From Akebia trifoliata (taxonomy: Eukaryota > Streptophyta > Magnoliopsida > Ranunculales > Lardizabalaceae): DNA of 64,000 nt. Both the position numbers and the translations under genes were made by a program. The DNA lies in NCBI GenBank assembly GCA_017979445.1, contig JADQWC010000487.1:1-64000 (forward strand), written 5' to 3'. This document shows positions 27,277-39,059 of the stretch, piece after piece (the first letter of the stretch is position 1; each line of letters opens with the position of its first letter). The notes below the pieces were generated by a model, which searched no databases, had not been told where the DNA came from, and was given only the letters and a program-made list of their open reading frames with translations.

Positions 27277-29796
27277 TTATTTCATGGTTGGATCCCATTG
27301 GACTGAGCATATCTTTTCAAACTCGAACCCACTGAGCTCTACTCCCTGTTGTTCTGGCTGAATCTCAAGCAGTGGCTCATCCTTAGCTTCAGTACTATTT
27401 ATGATCCCTACAATTTCAGCTTCTCCATGGAGAGTAATCACTAGCCACTCTTTGATAAACTTGACCTTCTGGTGCAGCGTGGAAGGTATGGCTTTGATTT
27501 GGTGTAGCCACGGTCTTCCTAATAACAGATTAAAGGATGACTGGATGTCTATGACCTGAAATTCTGCCAGAAATTCAACTATGCCCGTGGACAATCGAAG
27601 GTGTAGAATTCCCAGTACGTCCCTTTTAGTGTTATCATAGGCCCTAACCCCTTGATTAGTGGGCTTGAGATCTTCAGTTTTAAACCCAAGGTAAGTGGCG
27701 GTCTTCAAAGGGCAAACATTCAATGCACTCCCATTATCGATCAATACCAGAGGTACCCTCATCCCGTTACAGTCAACTGTGATGTGCAATGGCTTAGTGT
27801 GGTTTACTCCTTCCTTTGGGAGATCGGAGTCTGAGAAGGATAAGATATTCTCCACATAAGTCGCCCCTACTATGTTGGCCAGCTGATCTGAAAAAGTGTC
27901 AAGGGAGACTTGGGCCATACTTAATGCTTTGAGAACAGCCTCCCTATGGGCAGTGGAAGCCATAAGTAAACCCCAGACTGAGATATTGGCTCCTGATCTC
28001 TTCAGTTGCTTGATCACGGAGTTATCTTCTTCAATATTTTCTGTGATAGGATCTGCTTTTTCTTTTCTTGCCAAAGTTGCCGGATTATCAACACAGAGTT
28101 CTTGTGGCTTAAAAACTCTTCCTCCTCGAGTCATATGTCTAACTTCATTACAGGAGAGAGGATAAGGTTCATCTTCTTCAGTCAGCAAGTATGGATCTTC
28201 ATCTGTCAAAAGTACAGGGCTTTTTAAGTTCATCTGGGCCAACAGGTAATTGGTGAATGCGGGGCTACTGTATCGAGGTGGGGATAAACAATACGTATCA
28301 TCTGAGGTTAAATCAAATGGTTCATAGTTTGTGGTGAAAACCTCATCAGTGAAGGCTATCCCGGCAAGGGGGTAACTAGGCGGTTTGACTTTAATGGGAT
28401 GGATAAGAGAGACAGGATCGAATGGCAATGGTGTGTGAGAAACTATGTTCAGGGTTGGTGGAGGTTGATAGGCAGGTAATGGATTAGTGGTGACATTCGG
28501 TGGGCTAGGGATTGTGACCTTCTTGTTGTCAATCAGGTTTTGAATGACATGACGTAGGGTTATACATCGATTCGTGTGATGGCCAGGATTTTGATGGAAC
28601 TCGCAGAACAAGTTAGAATTGTGTCCAGCTGGCAAGGGATTAGGTAAAGGTCGGGGTTGGATAGGGGTAAGAAGCCATTTTTTCACCAATTTGTGAAAAG
28701 CTACAGTGAGACTCATCCCTAGATTGGTAAATTGACGCGGTGTTCGAGGTTGACTTTGGTGAGCCTGGTTATTAGTTCGGACTGGGGGTTGAGCTGGGAT
28801 AGCTGACGTGTTTGCTATATAGACATGGTTGGTGCTAGGTTTAGAAACATAGGGTTTCTTAAGCTTGTTATCCGAGGGGTTAGAAAGAATCCCGGAGGCA
28901 AGTGCATCCTCGAGTTGGTTTCCGGCTTGTAACAATGACTCGAAAGTAGGGAGATATTGGGCCACTAAGTGTTGAGCATATCCTTGCGAGAGGTTCTTTA
29001 GGATAATCGCTACTTGTTCTTTCTCTGACGGTCTATCCCACATTTGGGCAGCCTTGGCCCTCCAACGACCAATAAAATCAGTAAATGTCTCCCCAATTCT
29101 CTGCTTAGTTGCCTCCAAACCTCTTCTTGAAGTAACAATCTCGGTGCTGTACTTATACTGATGCCAGAAGGCCTTTGACATGCTCTCCCAGGTGCCCACA
29201 GTAACTGGATCTTTAGACATTAGCCAACGTAGTGCTGACCCTGATAAAGTTCTCTGAAACAACAACGTCATATGTTCGTCACTGAGCCCCATAGTGCGCA
29301 TGTTAGTAACATATACCTTAAGATGTGTTTTTGCACACCCTATACCACTAAACTTGTCCATTTCTGGCATCACGAACTTCTCGGGCAGATGGATTCTAGG
29401 GATGCGGTTCAGAGCTTCAATACCTGCTGTAATTTCATCGATGCCTTTTATACTTTTCATAGTCGACTCTAATTGAGACATTCTGTTAGCTAACATCGGA
29501 TTTTCATCGACATATTCTTCATCTCCGTCGAGTTCGAAGACTTCACGTGGACGTCTTTCTTCTACTTTCTTTCCTTTTGGATCATTTAGTTCTAGCACTT
29601 CCACTTTGCCCTTTATACTGGTGATATCATTGGCAAAGGCTGCCAAGATCTTACGGATCTCTGTAAGTTCAGATTCTGAAGCCATCTCTGCTTGTTGACT
29701 TGGTACCGTAGCTCGTTCTAACCGATTAGACTTACGACTCCAACTAGGAGGTGGACACTTGAGTTTGAGCGCAATGATAATCCTATATGACCCCAT
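27277..29796 (-). CDS. gag: Element C gag-protease fusion, 839 aa, open
   Basis: ATG 29796 opens MGSYRIIIALKLKC. Gag core (AFWHQYKYSTEIV ... FIGRWRAKAAQMWDRPSEKE) lies around residues 210-275. The nucleocapsid knuckle with Cx2Hx4Hx4C spacing lies around 395-410. Retropepsin with LIDNGSALNV lies around 680, followed by LLGRPWL. Gag and protease are in one frame without frameshift, which shows the ancestral arrangement and lets the breaks in A be located. The frame ends at a new stop (GAG to TAA) just before the G-patch. A gag-protease product could still be made if transcribed. Confidence 0.88.
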   Translation of the reverse strand: MGSYRIIIALKLKCPPPSWSRKSNRLERATVPSQQAEMASESELTEIRKILAAFANDITSIKGKVEVLELNDPKGKKVEERRPREVFELDGDEEYVDENPMLANRMSQLESTMKSIKGIDEITAGIEALNRIPRIHLPEKFVMPEMDKFSGIGCAKTHLKVYVTNMRTMGLSDEHMTLLFQRTLSGSALRWLMSKDPVTVGTWESMSKAFWHQYKYSTEIVTSRRGLEATKQRIGETFTDFIGRWRAKAAQMWDRPSEKEQVAIILKNLSQGYAQHLVAQYLPTFESLLQAGNQLEDALASGILSNPSDNKLKKPYVSKPSTNHVYIANTSAIPAQPPVRTNNQAHQSQPRTPRQFTNLGMSLTVAFHKLVKKWLLTPIQPRPLPNPLPAGHNSNLFCEFHQNPGHHTNRCITLRHVIQNLIDNKKVTIPSPPNVTTNPLPAYQPPPTLNIVSHTPLPFDPVSLIHPIKVKPPSYPLAGIAFTDEVFTTNYEPFDLTSDDTYCLSPPRYSSPAFTNYLLAQMNLKSPVLLTDEDPYLLTEEDEPYPLSCNEVRHMTRGGRVFKPQELCVDNPATLARKEKADPITENIEEDNSVIKQLKRSGANISVWGLLMASTAHREAVLKALSMAQVSLDTFSDQLANIVGATYVENILSFSDSDLPKEGVNHTKPLHITVDCNGMRVPLVLIDNGSALNVCPLKTATYLGFKTEDLKPTNQGVRAYDNTKRDVLGILHLRLSTGIVEFLAEFQVIDIQSSFNLLLGRPWLHQIKAIPSTLHQKVKFIKEWLVITLHGEAEIVGIINSTEAKDEPLLEIQPEQQGVELSGFEFEKICSVQWDPTMK

Positions 29797-30007
29797 CAAA
29801 GGTAGATTTAGTCAATTTCAGTATTACCCTCTTGATAACATTTTAAAGAATCATTTTATTGAGGTTTGTGCACCAATCCATTCACATAATGAATATTTAA
29901 AGAAGAAATCAATATTTATTTGAAAGAAGAAATCAATATTTATTTGAAAGAAAAAATAGCTTTATTGAAAACGATTGACAAATAAATGTTCTCATTAAAA
30001 ACATCTT
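29797..30007 (-). other. Element C spacer between ORF1 and gag
   Basis: AT-rich, with a short tandem duplication (AAGAAGAAATCAATATTTATTTG-like, 29897-29950). It has the same TTGATAACA motif before gag as in A. Confidence 0.5.
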
Positions 30008-31189
30008 TCAACAAATTTGACTTGAACTATTTTTACATGGACGCTTGGCTTTGTCTTGATGGTCATCAGGATTGCTGTCAGGCTTGACCCTCTTGGCTCT
30101 AACAACTGGCTCTTTGAATTCTGCTGTTCCGTCTGAATACCCTAAGGTGCGCTTGTTCCAAGCTTTCTCAATGAGGTGTACTAACTTTTCAGTCAAAGGC
30201 TCGAGGGGGAAGAAGGCTTTGTGCTGAGGTAAAGATAACTCTTTGGGTACGTCGTACTGTTCTGGGATCAAATTAGGATGGTAAAAAGATGTTTCTTCTA
30301 AACCAATCAGACGGACATAGTATGATCCTTTGGTTCCTAGAACAGGGGGATCAGTCATCCACCAAAGGCACCTAAAATCGATATGACAGGCAAGGCGAGA
30401 ATCTAACCATTTACTCCAAGCTTTGACTGAGTTGTGACGCACAAACAGGTTTCTCTTAAAAAAGTGTTTTGGCCCATATTCGAGGTTTGAGGGAACATCT
30501 ACAATTTTGAGACGATCACAAAACCACATATAGAGTAAGTAGGGGCTTCCTTTGAAGCTTTCCCGCTCACCATTTTTTATGGCATCTAAACCTGAGAAAG
30601 TTTCAGCTAGGATGAGAGGTACTGGGTTGACTTTCCTTGAGAGTTGTGAGGCTATATCTATGAAGGACTCAGGGATAGTTTGGCCATCACTATTGGAGGT
30701 CAGCATGTATTGGGCTAGGATTCCTAGACACAATCGATAATCTCTAGTAGCTCGCCAGGCTTCGGGTTTTACATTGATAAGGTGACTACGGGAGCGATAC
30801 GGGCCCAGTAAAGGTACTAAGTCCAATATCCCGTTATGAACTAAGGCCTTGGCTTCTTCCTTGGAAATGTTCAGTCCTGTGGCAAGGTCACCAGAATATC
30901 CGGTCTTCAATGAGGGTCTGACTAGAGGTCCTGAAGTGGATATCCCCATGATGCCACAAAAATCCTCGTGAGTGGGGTACAAATGCATATACCCCATATG
31001 GAATATATGAAGGTAGGGGTTCCATCGCTTAGCCATAGTGCGTAAGAGGTTCCAGTCTATCTCAAACTCATGGAAGTAAAGAGCACTCCTCAACATGAAT
31101 CTCCCAAAATTGATCTTCTCTACAGGGTGCATTCCTATGGCGGTCGTTTTGACTAACTGATCGATTGGGTTATCGCCTGCGACTAGCAT
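30008..31189 (-). CDS. Element C ORF1, intact plant-mobile-domain-like protein (DUF7745 type), 393 aa
   Basis: Start ATG 31189 (protein MLVAGDNPIDQLVKT); the stop follows ...NSSSQIC. It aligns along its length with ORF1 of A. Shared blocks include HPVEKINFGRFMLRSALYFH, CGIMGISTSGPLVRPSLKTG and WKWLDSRLA-like. The C-terminal ~45 residues are Lys/Arg-rich (RAKRVKPDSNPDDHQDKAKR) and could be a nuclear-localisation or nucleic-acid-binding tail. Plant mobile domain proteins occur both in transposons and as domesticated host genes in silencing pathways. Whether ORF1 has such a role here is inference. It is the only fully open full-length ORF1 in the window. Confidence 0.75.
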   Translation of the reverse strand: MLVAGDNPIDQLVKTTAIGMHPVEKINFGRFMLRSALYFHEFEIDWNLLRTMAKRWNPYLHIFHMGYMHLYPTHEDFCGIMGISTSGPLVRPSLKTGYSGDLATGLNISKEEAKALVHNGILDLVPLLGPYRSRSHLINVKPEAWRATRDYRLCLGILAQYMLTSNSDGQTIPESFIDIASQLSRKVNPVPLILAETFSGLDAIKNGERESFKGSPYLLYMWFCDRLKIVDVPSNLEYGPKHFFKRNLFVRHNSVKAWSKWLDSRLACHIDFRCLWWMTDPPVLGTKGSYYVRLIGLEETSFYHPNLIPEQYDVPKELSLPQHKAFFPLEPLTEKLVHLIEKAWNKRTLGYSDGTAEFKEPVVRAKRVKPDSNPDDHQDKAKRPCKNSSSQIC

Positions 31190-32400
31190 CCTCGTTTGAC
31201 ACAAAAGGGTATTTTAGTACTCTTCCAAGGTCCGTGTAAAATGTTCATTTTCCTTTCGGAGAATCTTGTTCTTACTGAAAACATTTTTTTGAAAAATATT
31301 TTTTTCTTGGAAAACATTTCTTTTTTAGAGAATACTTCTTTTGGCAAACATTCTTTTCTGGAAAATATTTTCCTTTTCTTCTTTGAAAATTCAATTTTCA
31401 TTTTGACTTAAAATGGCCCAGTCCATCATGATTGTTGGATCAGGATGGACTGGGTCATTATTGTAAAAGCATGGATTCTTTATTGGGTCGGTGCACCTAT
31501 TTTAATTTTCAAAAACAAAATTTTTGATCCTTGAGGACAACCACACACTCTGATCTCATCATCAATCACAAAGTCTCAAAGATTCCATTCAATGAACAAC
31601 CCGGGAACACCCATGATAAGTTCGAGTCGTGACCTACAGGGAAGGTTTCTTGACTCTAAGCTGACTACGTGCAATGCATTTTTATCTGGCCACCCTTGCC
31701 CAAGCACACCTATATACCTTTCGATACGTGGTGACTTTGTTTAATATACCGTATATGTGATAATCTAAAACCTCAATTCACTTCTCTGAAGCCAAAAACA
31801 ACCAGTTTAATCTCCAGTTGAGAGGTAGCGCACAATGCTGAGCAAGGGCCCACTTAAATACCTCTCGTCTAGAATAGACGTAGTCTATCCCCCTCGTACA
31901 GTAGGGTACAGCGGGGCAAGATCTTGCTTAGGCACCGGTTTTGACCAAGAAGTGCAATTGATATACTTAGATTATCTTTTATACCTACGGGTACGAGTCA
32001 AGAGTTGTAGCTTTCATAAATGGTTTGGCATCCCACGAGAGGACCGACCACGTACTAGTACTACGTTGGCAATCGGGACATGTGACTGTGTGGCTCACAA
32101 TAGGTCAAAGGCTCAGGTTGCTCCAGCCTGGGCACATCAATATACCTCTCAGAATCACCTGATCAGATGGTATTGATGCCCCAGTTTGATATACCTTAAG
32201 GTACGTGACTGGAGTTGTGGTTTTCATGAATGACGTCGCATCTCCGAAGAGACTGGGCCACGCACTAGTGCCACGTTGGCTATATGGGACGTGTAAGTGG
32301 GTAAAACAGTAAACATGCATGTGGTGTGTGCAACATAGGGTGGGGTGTTCCCGGGGCCTTTTTCAAACAAATGGGCCCATGGGCCTTATCAAACCATCAC
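31190..32400 (-). other. Element C conserved leader module
   Basis: Reverse of A 560-1740. It contains the purine-rich TTTTCC/GGAAAA tract (31250-31400), the direct repeat with CACTAGTG/TACTAGTA palindromes (32040-32290), and an antisense ORF on the + strand. Short ORFs on the + strand at 31196-31411 come from the low-complexity tract. Confidence 0.65.
31835..32176 (+). CDS. Antisense leader ORF of element C, 113 aa, hypothetical
   Basis: Same length and ends as the antisense ORFs in A (761-1102) and F (55127-55468). About ten residues differ from A and none is a stop. It starts MLSKGPLKYL. It runs opposite to C transcription. No domain recognised; it may be a by-product of conserved leader DNA. 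Confidence 0.3.
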   Translation: MLSKGPLKYLSSRIDVVYPPRTVGYSGARSCLGTGFDQEVQLIYLDYLLYLRVRVKSCSFHKWFGIPREDRPRTSTTLAIGTCDCVAHNRSKAQVAPAWAHQYTSQNHLIRWY

Positions 32401-34168
32401 AACATTGATGTGGCATGAATATTAAATACCAATCCAATCACATTCCATCACATCAACATTATGATCATCATCAAGCATGTATCTCAAACAAGATTATGGC
32501 ATGTTAGATATGCAATTAACATAAATTAATAATATGGTCCCATTTAAAGTTTAAACATGCACATTACCTTCATACATCAATAATGGCAAATTAATCAATG
32601 AATATGGCATATGATAATCGACTAGATCCGATCGTTGCAATAGGCGCCATTTTTGTAATTTTTATAGTCTAATCAAGGGTCATTTTTGGGTGGCCTTAAT
32701 CAAATTAATATTTTTGAGGATATTGGATTAAGAACGACATAACAATTGTCGGGATGAGAAGTTATGATGATTTTTAAACAAATTGATAGAGAGAAAAGGA
32801 AAATAAAAAAATGAGGCATTTAAAAAAAAAAAAACAAATCGATTTTTTATTTTTTATAAACAAACTTAAAAGAACACACATTTTAAATAATAATAATAAT
32901 AATTATTATTATTAAAGGACAACAAGCAAAAACAGTGGAGAGAAAAATAATAAAAAAATAAAAATAAAACAGTAGGTAATTTGGTAGGTTGTTGTTAACC
33001 ATAACAGCTAATCATCGTTTTTAATAAAAAGGGGGTGTGTCCTTAGTAAAAAAAATGAAAATTTTATTTAATCTTCACACCATCTTCTCCATCCGTATTT
33101 AGCCATATTGACGTTTTTACTTCAAAATATAAGCAACAACTATTTCGACCACAATCAAAGTTGCTATCAGCTCTATTCCCTGTTAGTCTCCTCGTTTTCC
33201 TCTCCACGAAGATTGAACCCAGAAAATACTTTTGAATCAAATAGTAACCTTTTCAATTACAAACTCAAACCGTCACCGATCTTCAAGCAAACCTTACTGA
33301 AACAAGCTTGAAGATTAAGATCACCACTGTTTCTTCTTCAGCTCCCAAACATTCTCCTTTGATACAGAAAAGTAAGTTAATGTAGTGGCTCATCTCAGCG
33401 GAGAGATCAATAGAGATTTCGCTCGGGCTCCACTTGTTAAAGCCCGATGTTGATGTCGACAACCAAAAAAAACCAGAGTTGGGTTTTTTCTTTTTAAGAG
33501 CAGTCGGTCTCTATTTGGAGACGATAAAAACTCTTTGGCAGAGAAGAAATAACAAAGAGAAAGTGATTTTTTTAAAAAATGTATCCATTAAAAACCAATT
33601 TTCACTTGGGACACACCACCCAATAACTAAAAACGAAGATTGGTTCCTAAGTCACAGAACCTCTCAAAACATTGTTTTTCATTATTTCATTCTTCTTTCT
33701 TTTCCTCTTGCTATCAATGGACAGCACGGCTTGCAAGAGAAAATTTTATATATTTAAAAAAAATAATAATAATAAAAATAAAAAAAAAAATCAAGCAACA
33801 GATCAAGCACACACTAAAGCTCTTTTTTTTTTTTAAATAAAAGAAAAATCTGCCCATGCATTTGAAAAATTTTATTGTCCAACTATCAACATCCCGTCCT
33901 CAATAAAATCATCCATATTGAAATATCGCATTATTTAAGATCACCTTAGACGGCCCTTCATTAACTCACAAGAATAATATACCGAAGCCACATATCTAAG
34001 GTCAAAAATGGCATGCTCAATAATTGAACAAAACAAAAACATAACTTGAAAAACAAAAATGCAAATAATGAATAAACAAACAAACAAAGAATAAATAATA
34101 ATAATAATAAATCTAGGTTATTTTAGCGATGCTCCCATACTTGGGGTTTTTCAAGTTTGATCCTCAAT
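32401..34168 (-). other. Element C distal leader with a copy-specific insert
   Basis: 33860-34168 matches the PBS-proximal leader of E and B (reversed). 32401-32760 matches the other leaders. Between them, about 32780-33850 is AT-rich, copy-specific sequence with an (AAT)n palindromic run at 32888-32916 and short A/T tracts. Two short + strand ORFs (33108-33311, 33434-33757) match nothing I recognise. Origin of the insert is unknown. Confidence 0.5.
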
Positions 34169-34187
34169 GTCCCCAGCGGAGTTGCCA
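34169..34187 (-). promoter_or_regulatory. Primer-binding site of element C
   Basis: Reads TGGCAACTCCGCTGGGGAC on the - strand, one base after the 5' LTR end. With two changes it matches the PBS of F (TGGCGACTCCACTGGGGAC), whose complement fits the 3' end of plant tRNA-Arg as I remember it. Ogre elements are known to use tRNA-Arg. Confidence 0.75.
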
Positions 34188-34188
34188 C

Positions 34189-35910
34189 TGAAAGCGCCCT
34201 CGATCCGCGGGGTGCGCGGATCCGCTTTTGACCCTTGAGATTTGGGAGTCGCCACCTAGTTATTATGGTCTAGGAACCAAACTAACTCTAAAACGGATAA
34301 TGAACTAATCTGCTACAGAAAATCAAAATCCGGGGATCATGTTACGGGGTTGGAAGGTGTTAGGCACCAACCCCGCCTGGCCAATGCAGGTCTCTACTTA
34401 TCCCAAATAAATCTACATCGCTAATGACAAACCTAGATTAAAAAATAATGAAAAATCTTACCTTCGATCTACAAAAGTGCTATTCCCTCAGATCTGGTGA
34501 AAACGGCTCCTTGTACCGTATTCCTTACTTCGTTCTATCTCCGGATCTGATTTCTGATATCCGAGGTAAGGTATCTCCTTCTTGGATCTGGGTGCTTCGA
34601 ATTTGTTGTGGATTTTTGGGGTGTTTTTGAGAGGTTCCTAGGTGTTTTTCAGGCTGAAATCGAAGTAGGGGTGTTAGGTAAGGAGTTGGGACTCCAAAAT
34701 TAGGGTTTTGGAGACGTTGTGTAGGCTTCTTCACCCACTTTTCCTAGGGTTTTTTCTTTGATGCGAAAATAGGGTGTGGAGGCTCCTATTTATAAAGTTT
34801 TTTAGGAGAATTAGGATTTGATTAGGGTTTCTTTTAGGGTTTCAATTAGGGTTTAGACTTTGGTCTCATGAGATGGACTTAGTCTTTAGGGTTTTGACTT
34901 TAATCTTATGAGATTGACTAGATTAGTTTAGATTAGGGTTTTGACTTTAGTCTTATGAGATTGACTTGATTAGTTTAGATTAGGGTTTTGATTTAGGGTT
35001 TTGACTTTAGTCTTATGAGATTGACTTTAATACTTGACTTTAGTCTTACTTAATTGACTTTAATTTTGACTTTAGTCTTATTTGATTGACTTTAATATCT
35101 TGACTTTAGTCTTGCTTAATTGACTTTAAATTTTTGGAGAACCCCCCTCTATTATATCTTTGATTCTTTGGACCCCCAAATGGAGGGGTCCTTAAAGAAA
35201 TATCTTGCGAACCATCAACAATTTTCCTTGAAAGCCTGATTGATCAATTTTTTGATTTAAATTTTATAATTAATTTTATTAATGTTTCACTTTACATTAT
35301 TTAATGATTTATTTATTAATTTTAAAAATTTTAATTATTAAAATTGTAAAATTATCATTGCCCTCGGAGAGGATTTTTTACGTTTTAAGTCGTTTTTCAA
35401 TGTTCCAAGACATTTTGGAATCAATTTTTCGTAAGGAATTCAATGGGAATGTTGGTTTTTATCATTTATGAAATTTTTTGTGTGAAATGGTCATGAATTT
35501 TATGAGGGGTATTTTTGTAATTTTGTTGAATTTTGTTAAAATTGGCGAAATGATTTATTTGGTTTCGATTTGTCGTTTTATGTGTTTGAACGGGTTTTCC
35601 TAAGCGTAATGTAAGCTCTAAGGTTGTTTTGATGTTAGGGGTATTTTGGTAATTTAGTCATTTTTAGTGATTTTTATCGTGAAGCTTCTTTTTGGTCTGC
35701 AATATGATAATTTCTACGTTTCTGGGATCGTATTTTCCTAACGTAGTGTGGTTTCTAAGGTTTTGTCAGTTCGAGATACCTCATCCGAATTTCTGAAAAC
35801 ACATCTGGTGACAAAATAAAGCACTGGAATAAACATCCATCATTGGGAATTTTTGCGATCGGGTTGATGACTTGATTAATCAGGCGGATGCAAAAAATGG
35901 GGTGTCTACA
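34189..35910 (-). repeat. 5' LTR of element C (type 2)
   Basis: 1,722 bp, TGTAGACACC to GCTTTCA on its own strand. TATAAATAG is at 34786-34794 reversed. Numerous TTGACT (W-box) and TTAGGGTTT (telo-box) motifs occur at 34810-35130. It is closely similar to the 3' LTR at 18880-20605. Confidence 0.95.
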
Positions 35911-36814
35911 ATAACATGACCCTAAGAGATGGGATTTTCATTTCAACTGGCAAGACTGCTTCCATGCCATATACTAAGGAGTAGAGAATAGTTCCAGTGG
36001 AAGACTGTATTTGAAGTACGACACCTCCATAGTGTGAATGGTAGCTTTTCCGACTAATCTTGGTGTGATTGACACATTTTCACGATGATTATCTTAAGAC
36101 TCTTACTAGCTGTGTTAACTGCTCCATTAATCTGAGGACGGTAAGGGGATGATTTGTGATGCCGGATCTTGAACTTTGAATATAGAGTAATGACTTAAGC
36201 TTTGAAGTACGACCCATTATCAGAGATTGGTTCAAAAGGTACCCCTATATCGGTTGTTAATACGTGATTTGCAACTCAAAATGCAATGAGGATGGCACTG
36301 ATACATTTTATAATATCTCTGTTGACATTTTCATCTCATCGGGCGAGTATCTATTCCGTGTTGAACAACACCCAAGCTTGCACCTAACATATCCTCATCA
36401 GATCACGCGAACAAGTCTTTTGAAATTTTTGAGTAAATTCATTATCCCCTCATGTTCTTCTAGGGATAGGATTGTTTTTTTCTGAATTTCTTGGAAATTA
36501 TTTTTTGTTCTAAAGTTTAATGACCATTACTTTCTGATTGAAAGTTGTTGAGCCCAACCCTTATCTTCTTATTCAAGAGAAAAATATATCCTTGAAGTCA
36601 GATTATTAGTTAATTCGTTAATGCGCTCGAGGTATTCAAAAATTTTCTTTATCCAATAAAATTTAGAAGGGGCGATAGAAAAAGAAAACATGATATTTAC
36701 TTAACAAACTAACTCGACTCAATAGAAAAAGAGTAGACTCGATCTAAAGAAAACATGATATTGATGAATTGAAAAAAAAACTTGATTCAAAACTCATGAA
36801 AGAAAATTATCCAC
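35911..36814 (-). pseudogene. Element B integrase and RT-start remnant
   Basis: 35916-36290 matches integrase (catalytic region) on the - strand with many changes. Near 36300 it jumps directly to the start of RT and then, to about 36700, the acidic linker upstream of RT. The RT core, both RNases H and the integrase zinc finger are therefore deleted, as in E and F but with different endpoints. It ends at TCCAC, where D inserted. Confidence 0.8.
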
Positions 36815-38497
36815 TGTAGACACCCTATTTTTACACTCGCCTAATTAATCAACTCGTCAACCCGATCGCAACGGTTCCCAATGATGGATGTTTATTCCAA
36901 CGCTTTATTTTGTTACCAGATTTGTTTCAGAAATCCGAATGTGGTATCTCGAATTGACAAAACCTTAGAAACCACGCTACGCTAGGAAAATACGACCCCA
37001 GAAACATAGAAATCATCATCTTGCAGACCAAAAGAATCTTCAAGATAAAAATCACTAAAAATGACCAAATTATCAAAATACCCCTAACATCAAAATAACC
37101 TTAGAGCCTACATTACGATTAGGAAAACTCATTCAAACACATAAAATAACAAATCGAAATCAAATAAATCATTTTGCCAATTTTCATAAGATTCGACAAA
37201 ATTACGAAAATGCCCCTCATAAAGTTCATGAGCATTTCATACAAAAAACTTCATAAATGACAAAAACCAACATTCCCATCGAATTCCTTATGAAAAATTG
37301 ATTCCAAAACATCCTGGAACATTGAAAAACGACTTAAAACGTAAAAAATCCTCTCCAAGGGTAAAATGGTAATTTTATAATTTTAATAATTAAAAATTTT
37401 AAAATTTTAAAATTTTAAAATTTTAAAATTAATAAATAAATCATTAAATAATGTAAAGTGAAACATTAATAAAATTAATTTACAAATTTGAATCAAAAAA
37501 ATCGATTAATCAGGCTTTTAGGCAAAATTGTTGATGGTTGCGAGGATATTTATTCAAGGACCCCTCCATCTAGTGCCCCAAAGAATTAAAGATATAATAA
37601 AAGGGGGTTCTCCAAAAATTAAAGTCAATCAAGTAAGAATAAAGTTAATCTTAAAGTCAATCAAGTAAGGCTAAAATCAAGATATTAAAAGTCAATCAAG
37701 AAAGACTAAAGTCAAAGTATTAAAGTCAATCTCATAAGACTAAAGTCAAAATCCTAATCTTAAATAATTAAGTCAATCTCATAAGACTAAAGTCAAAACC
37801 CTAAATCAAAATCCTAATCTAAACTAATCAAGTCAATCTCATAAGACTAAAGTCAAAACCCTAAATTAAAACCCTAAAGACTAAGTCAACCTCATAAGAC
37901 TAAAGTCAAAATCTTAATTAAAACCCTAAAAGAAACCCTAATCAAATTCTAATTTTTCTAAAAAACTTTATAAATAGGAGCCTCCACACCCTATTTTCGT
38001 ATCAAATAAAAAATCCTAAGAGAAGTAGGTCAAAAAGCTTCCCTAGCCTCCCACAAACCCTAATTTTGAAGTCCCAAGTCCTTACCTAACACCCATACTT
38101 TGATTTTAGCTTTAAAATCACTTAGAAGCCCTTAAAAAACACCCAGAAATCTGTAAAAAAATCCGAAGAACCCAGATCTAAGAAAGAGATACCTTGTCTC
38201 AGAGATCAGAAATCAGATCAGGAGACAGAATGAAGCAAGGAGTACCGTACAAGGAGTTGTTTTATCAGATCTGAGGGAATAGAACCGTTGCGTTCGAAGG
38301 TAAAATTCTTTTATCTTTTTTATCTAGGTCTTTTTATTAGCATTGTAGTTTTATTTGGGATAAGTAGAGACCGGCATTGGCCGGGCGGGGTTGGTGCCTA
38401 ATACCTTCCAACCCTGTAACGTGATCCCTGAACCCATATCTATTTTAGTAGATTAGTTTATTTATCCGTTCTGAGTCATTGATAAGTTCCTTGATCG
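36815..38497 (+). repeat. 5' LTR of element D (type 2), lacking its last ~75 bp
   Basis: It starts TGTAGACACC and has TATAAATAG at 37969-37977. It is complete to the GATCG at 38493-38497, where it joins internal 3' UTR sequence. The lost part includes the PBS-like motif and the terminal hairpin. It contains an expanded (AAAATTTT)n run at 37384-37430 that is absent from the 3' LTR. Confidence 0.9.
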
Positions 38498-39059
38498 ATC
38501 TGAAAATTCTTACTTCCCCAAGTGAACTAAGGGAGAGAAGGATGAATTCTAAGATGAGTCTTAAAAGGAAATATTTTTGTTCTCTTGAGCCTAACTCAAA
38601 ATCTTCAATAAAATTAATCAAAATAAAAAGTTGGATCTTTATTGCGTTTGTGGTAATCAAATATTTTAAACCTTCAAACAAGGGGCATTTTTTTTCTTTT
38701 TCCTCTAATATGTAGTTTCCCCTTATACTAGGGTCATTTTTTTATTTTACTTGATGTATTCAATTATCTCCAGTGCCATATTTCTTATCAAACCAGGGGC
38801 ATTTTATTTTTTAGCAATGTTAATCCTAAAAGATGATGGGAATCCCAAACTTAAGGTTACCCTCTTGATAACAGTTTTTTGGAAAACCCTTGAGGTTCAA
38901 AAAGAAATAAAAACTTAGGTTTTAAATTCATAAAACTTTTGGGTCAAAAAAAAGTATTTTGGATCTCACATTTGGTTTTGCCTAGAGATTAACTCATAAC
39001 CCTCTCACTTAGAATAGGAGATGGGGCATTCTTCCCAGATTTATTCCTTCATTCTCAGT
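38498..39059 (+). other. Element D 3' UTR remnant
   Basis: Matches A from about 10700 to 11330, including the GGGGCAT motifs at about 38690 and 38800. Short ORFs on both strands are not conserved. Confidence 0.7.

Larger units (their letters stand above)
18880..35910 (-). mobile_element. Element C: complete 17.0-kb Tat/Ogre-like retrotransposon, autonomous type, decayed pol
   Basis: Both LTRs (18880-20605 and 34189-35910), PPT, PBS, ORF1, gag-protease and the full pol length are present. The flanks are CTAAC (18875-18879) and ATAAC (35911-35915), a 5-bp target-site duplication with one change. It sits inside the integrase gene of element B. Over the first 150 bp of the two LTRs I count about seven differences, so the insertion is not recent. 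ORF1 and gag-protease remain open, but pol has several stops and frameshifts. Confidence 0.95.

Noticed and set aside
33108..33757. Two ORFs of 67 and 107 codons in element C leader insert
   Set aside because: Composition is low-complexity and there is no counterpart in other copies or recognised domain; kept only as part of the insert description.
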